In this document: piece by piece, positions 13,544 to 13,638 of the stretch
How the letters are laid out: each line of letters opens with the position of its first letter
How positions within the stretch are numbered: position 1 is the stretch's first letter
Assembly: GCA_002331335.1 (NCBI GenBank)
Contig: DCZO01000009.1
Location: 75,478-89,115, forward strand
Reading direction: 5' to 3'
DNA length: 13,638 bases
Origin: Nitrospira sp. UBA2082
GTDB lineage: Bacteria; Nitrospirota; Nitrospiria; Nitrospirales; Nitrospiraceae
Position numbers and translations under genes: made by a program
Notes under the pieces: model-generated
Database searches by the model: none
What the model saw: the letters and a program-made list of their open reading frames with translations, nothing else
What the model was told of the DNA's origin: nothing

Positions 13544-13638
13544 ATGGCTGCAGACAGTTCGGGGCGAGGGTACGACATCTCGCAGTGGTACGATTCCCGG
13601 CCGGTGAAGATCGGGTGGTTGGCGATGCTGGGGATCGG
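13544..13638 (+). CDS. amoC: Ammonia monooxygenase subunit C, N-terminal fragment
   Basis: Only the first 31 residues are present; the gene runs off the right edge. They read MAADSSG, then RGYDISQWYDS, then RPVKIGWLAMLGI, where the first membrane helix begins. RGYD(M/I)S.WYDS is the recognisable N-terminal motif of bacterial AmoC, here diverged from the betaproteobacterial form in the way I associate with comammox Nitrospira. AmoC is a membrane subunit of the copper enzyme that oxidises ammonia to hydroxylamine, and amoC is the usual first gene of amoCAB. The strong ribosome site, the long promoter region and the upstream AmoD-like, CopC and CopD genes all support this. A methane monooxygenase PmoC is the alternative but fits the motif less well. 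Whether amoA and amoB follow cannot be seen. Confidence 0.85.
   Translation, partial: MAADSSGRGYDISQWYDSRPVKIGWLAMLGI

Noticed and set aside
1..13638. tRNA or rRNA genes, CRISPR arrays, insertion sequences
   Set aside because: I saw no cloverleaf-like sequence, no regularly spaced direct repeats and no transposase or terminal inverted repeats; the Com-like gene alone does not indicate a prophage.

Overview
The window looks like a piece of a comammox (complete ammonia-oxidising) Nitrospira chromosome. The main reason is the gene that runs off the right edge (13544 onward): its first 31 residues carry the AmoC N-terminal signature (RGYDISQWYDS). It follows a copC-copD pair and three small copper-protein-like genes of the AmoD/PmoD type, the accessory genes known from amo operons. 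The GC-rich coding, the compact iron-uptake genes and the paired bacterioferritins fit Nitrospira, but assignment to that genus is inference from sequence memory, not a search.

Left part, 1-4775: iron acquisition. The C-terminal TOBE end of an ABC-transporter ATPase (1-243) is followed by a good Fur-box match (275-293) and an overlapping exbB-exbD-tonB set (320-1924). A FecA-type TonB-dependent outer-membrane receptor follows (2057-4453), then a 62-residue Com-like zinc-finger protein (4509-4697). The run ends at a textbook Rho-independent terminator (4740-4775). ExbB, ExbD and TonB would drive ligand uptake through the receptor.

Middle, 4795-8376: an HD-GYP-type protein (4795-5481) sits 10 bp upstream of a large di-heme c-type lipoprotein of the cytochrome c peroxidase/MauG superfamily (5492-7249). 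Three consecutive stem-loops lie between it and two minus-strand bacterioferritin genes (7421-7891 and 7900-8376). Those two proteins have complementary active-site losses. One keeps most ferroxidase ligands but lacks the heme methionine; the other keeps the methionine but has a damaged ferroxidase site.

Right part, 8377-13638: accessory genes of ammonia monooxygenase. Three tandem paralogous periplasmic proteins, each with a signal peptide, a Cys...Cys copper-site-like region and a C-terminal membrane anchor (8729-9316, 9413-10000, 10078-10668), precede copC (10767-11174) and copD (11171-13192). This CopD is a fusion: a CopD membrane domain, a class I cytochrome c domain (CVPCH) and a C-terminal thioredoxin-like domain without the CxxC. 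A 351-bp gene-free leader with two sigma70-type promoter candidates and a tandem CGTATACA repeat leads into amoC, which has a near-perfect Shine-Dalgarno sequence. The inferred job of this block is copper delivery to, or electron transfer around, the copper enzyme encoded by the following amo genes.
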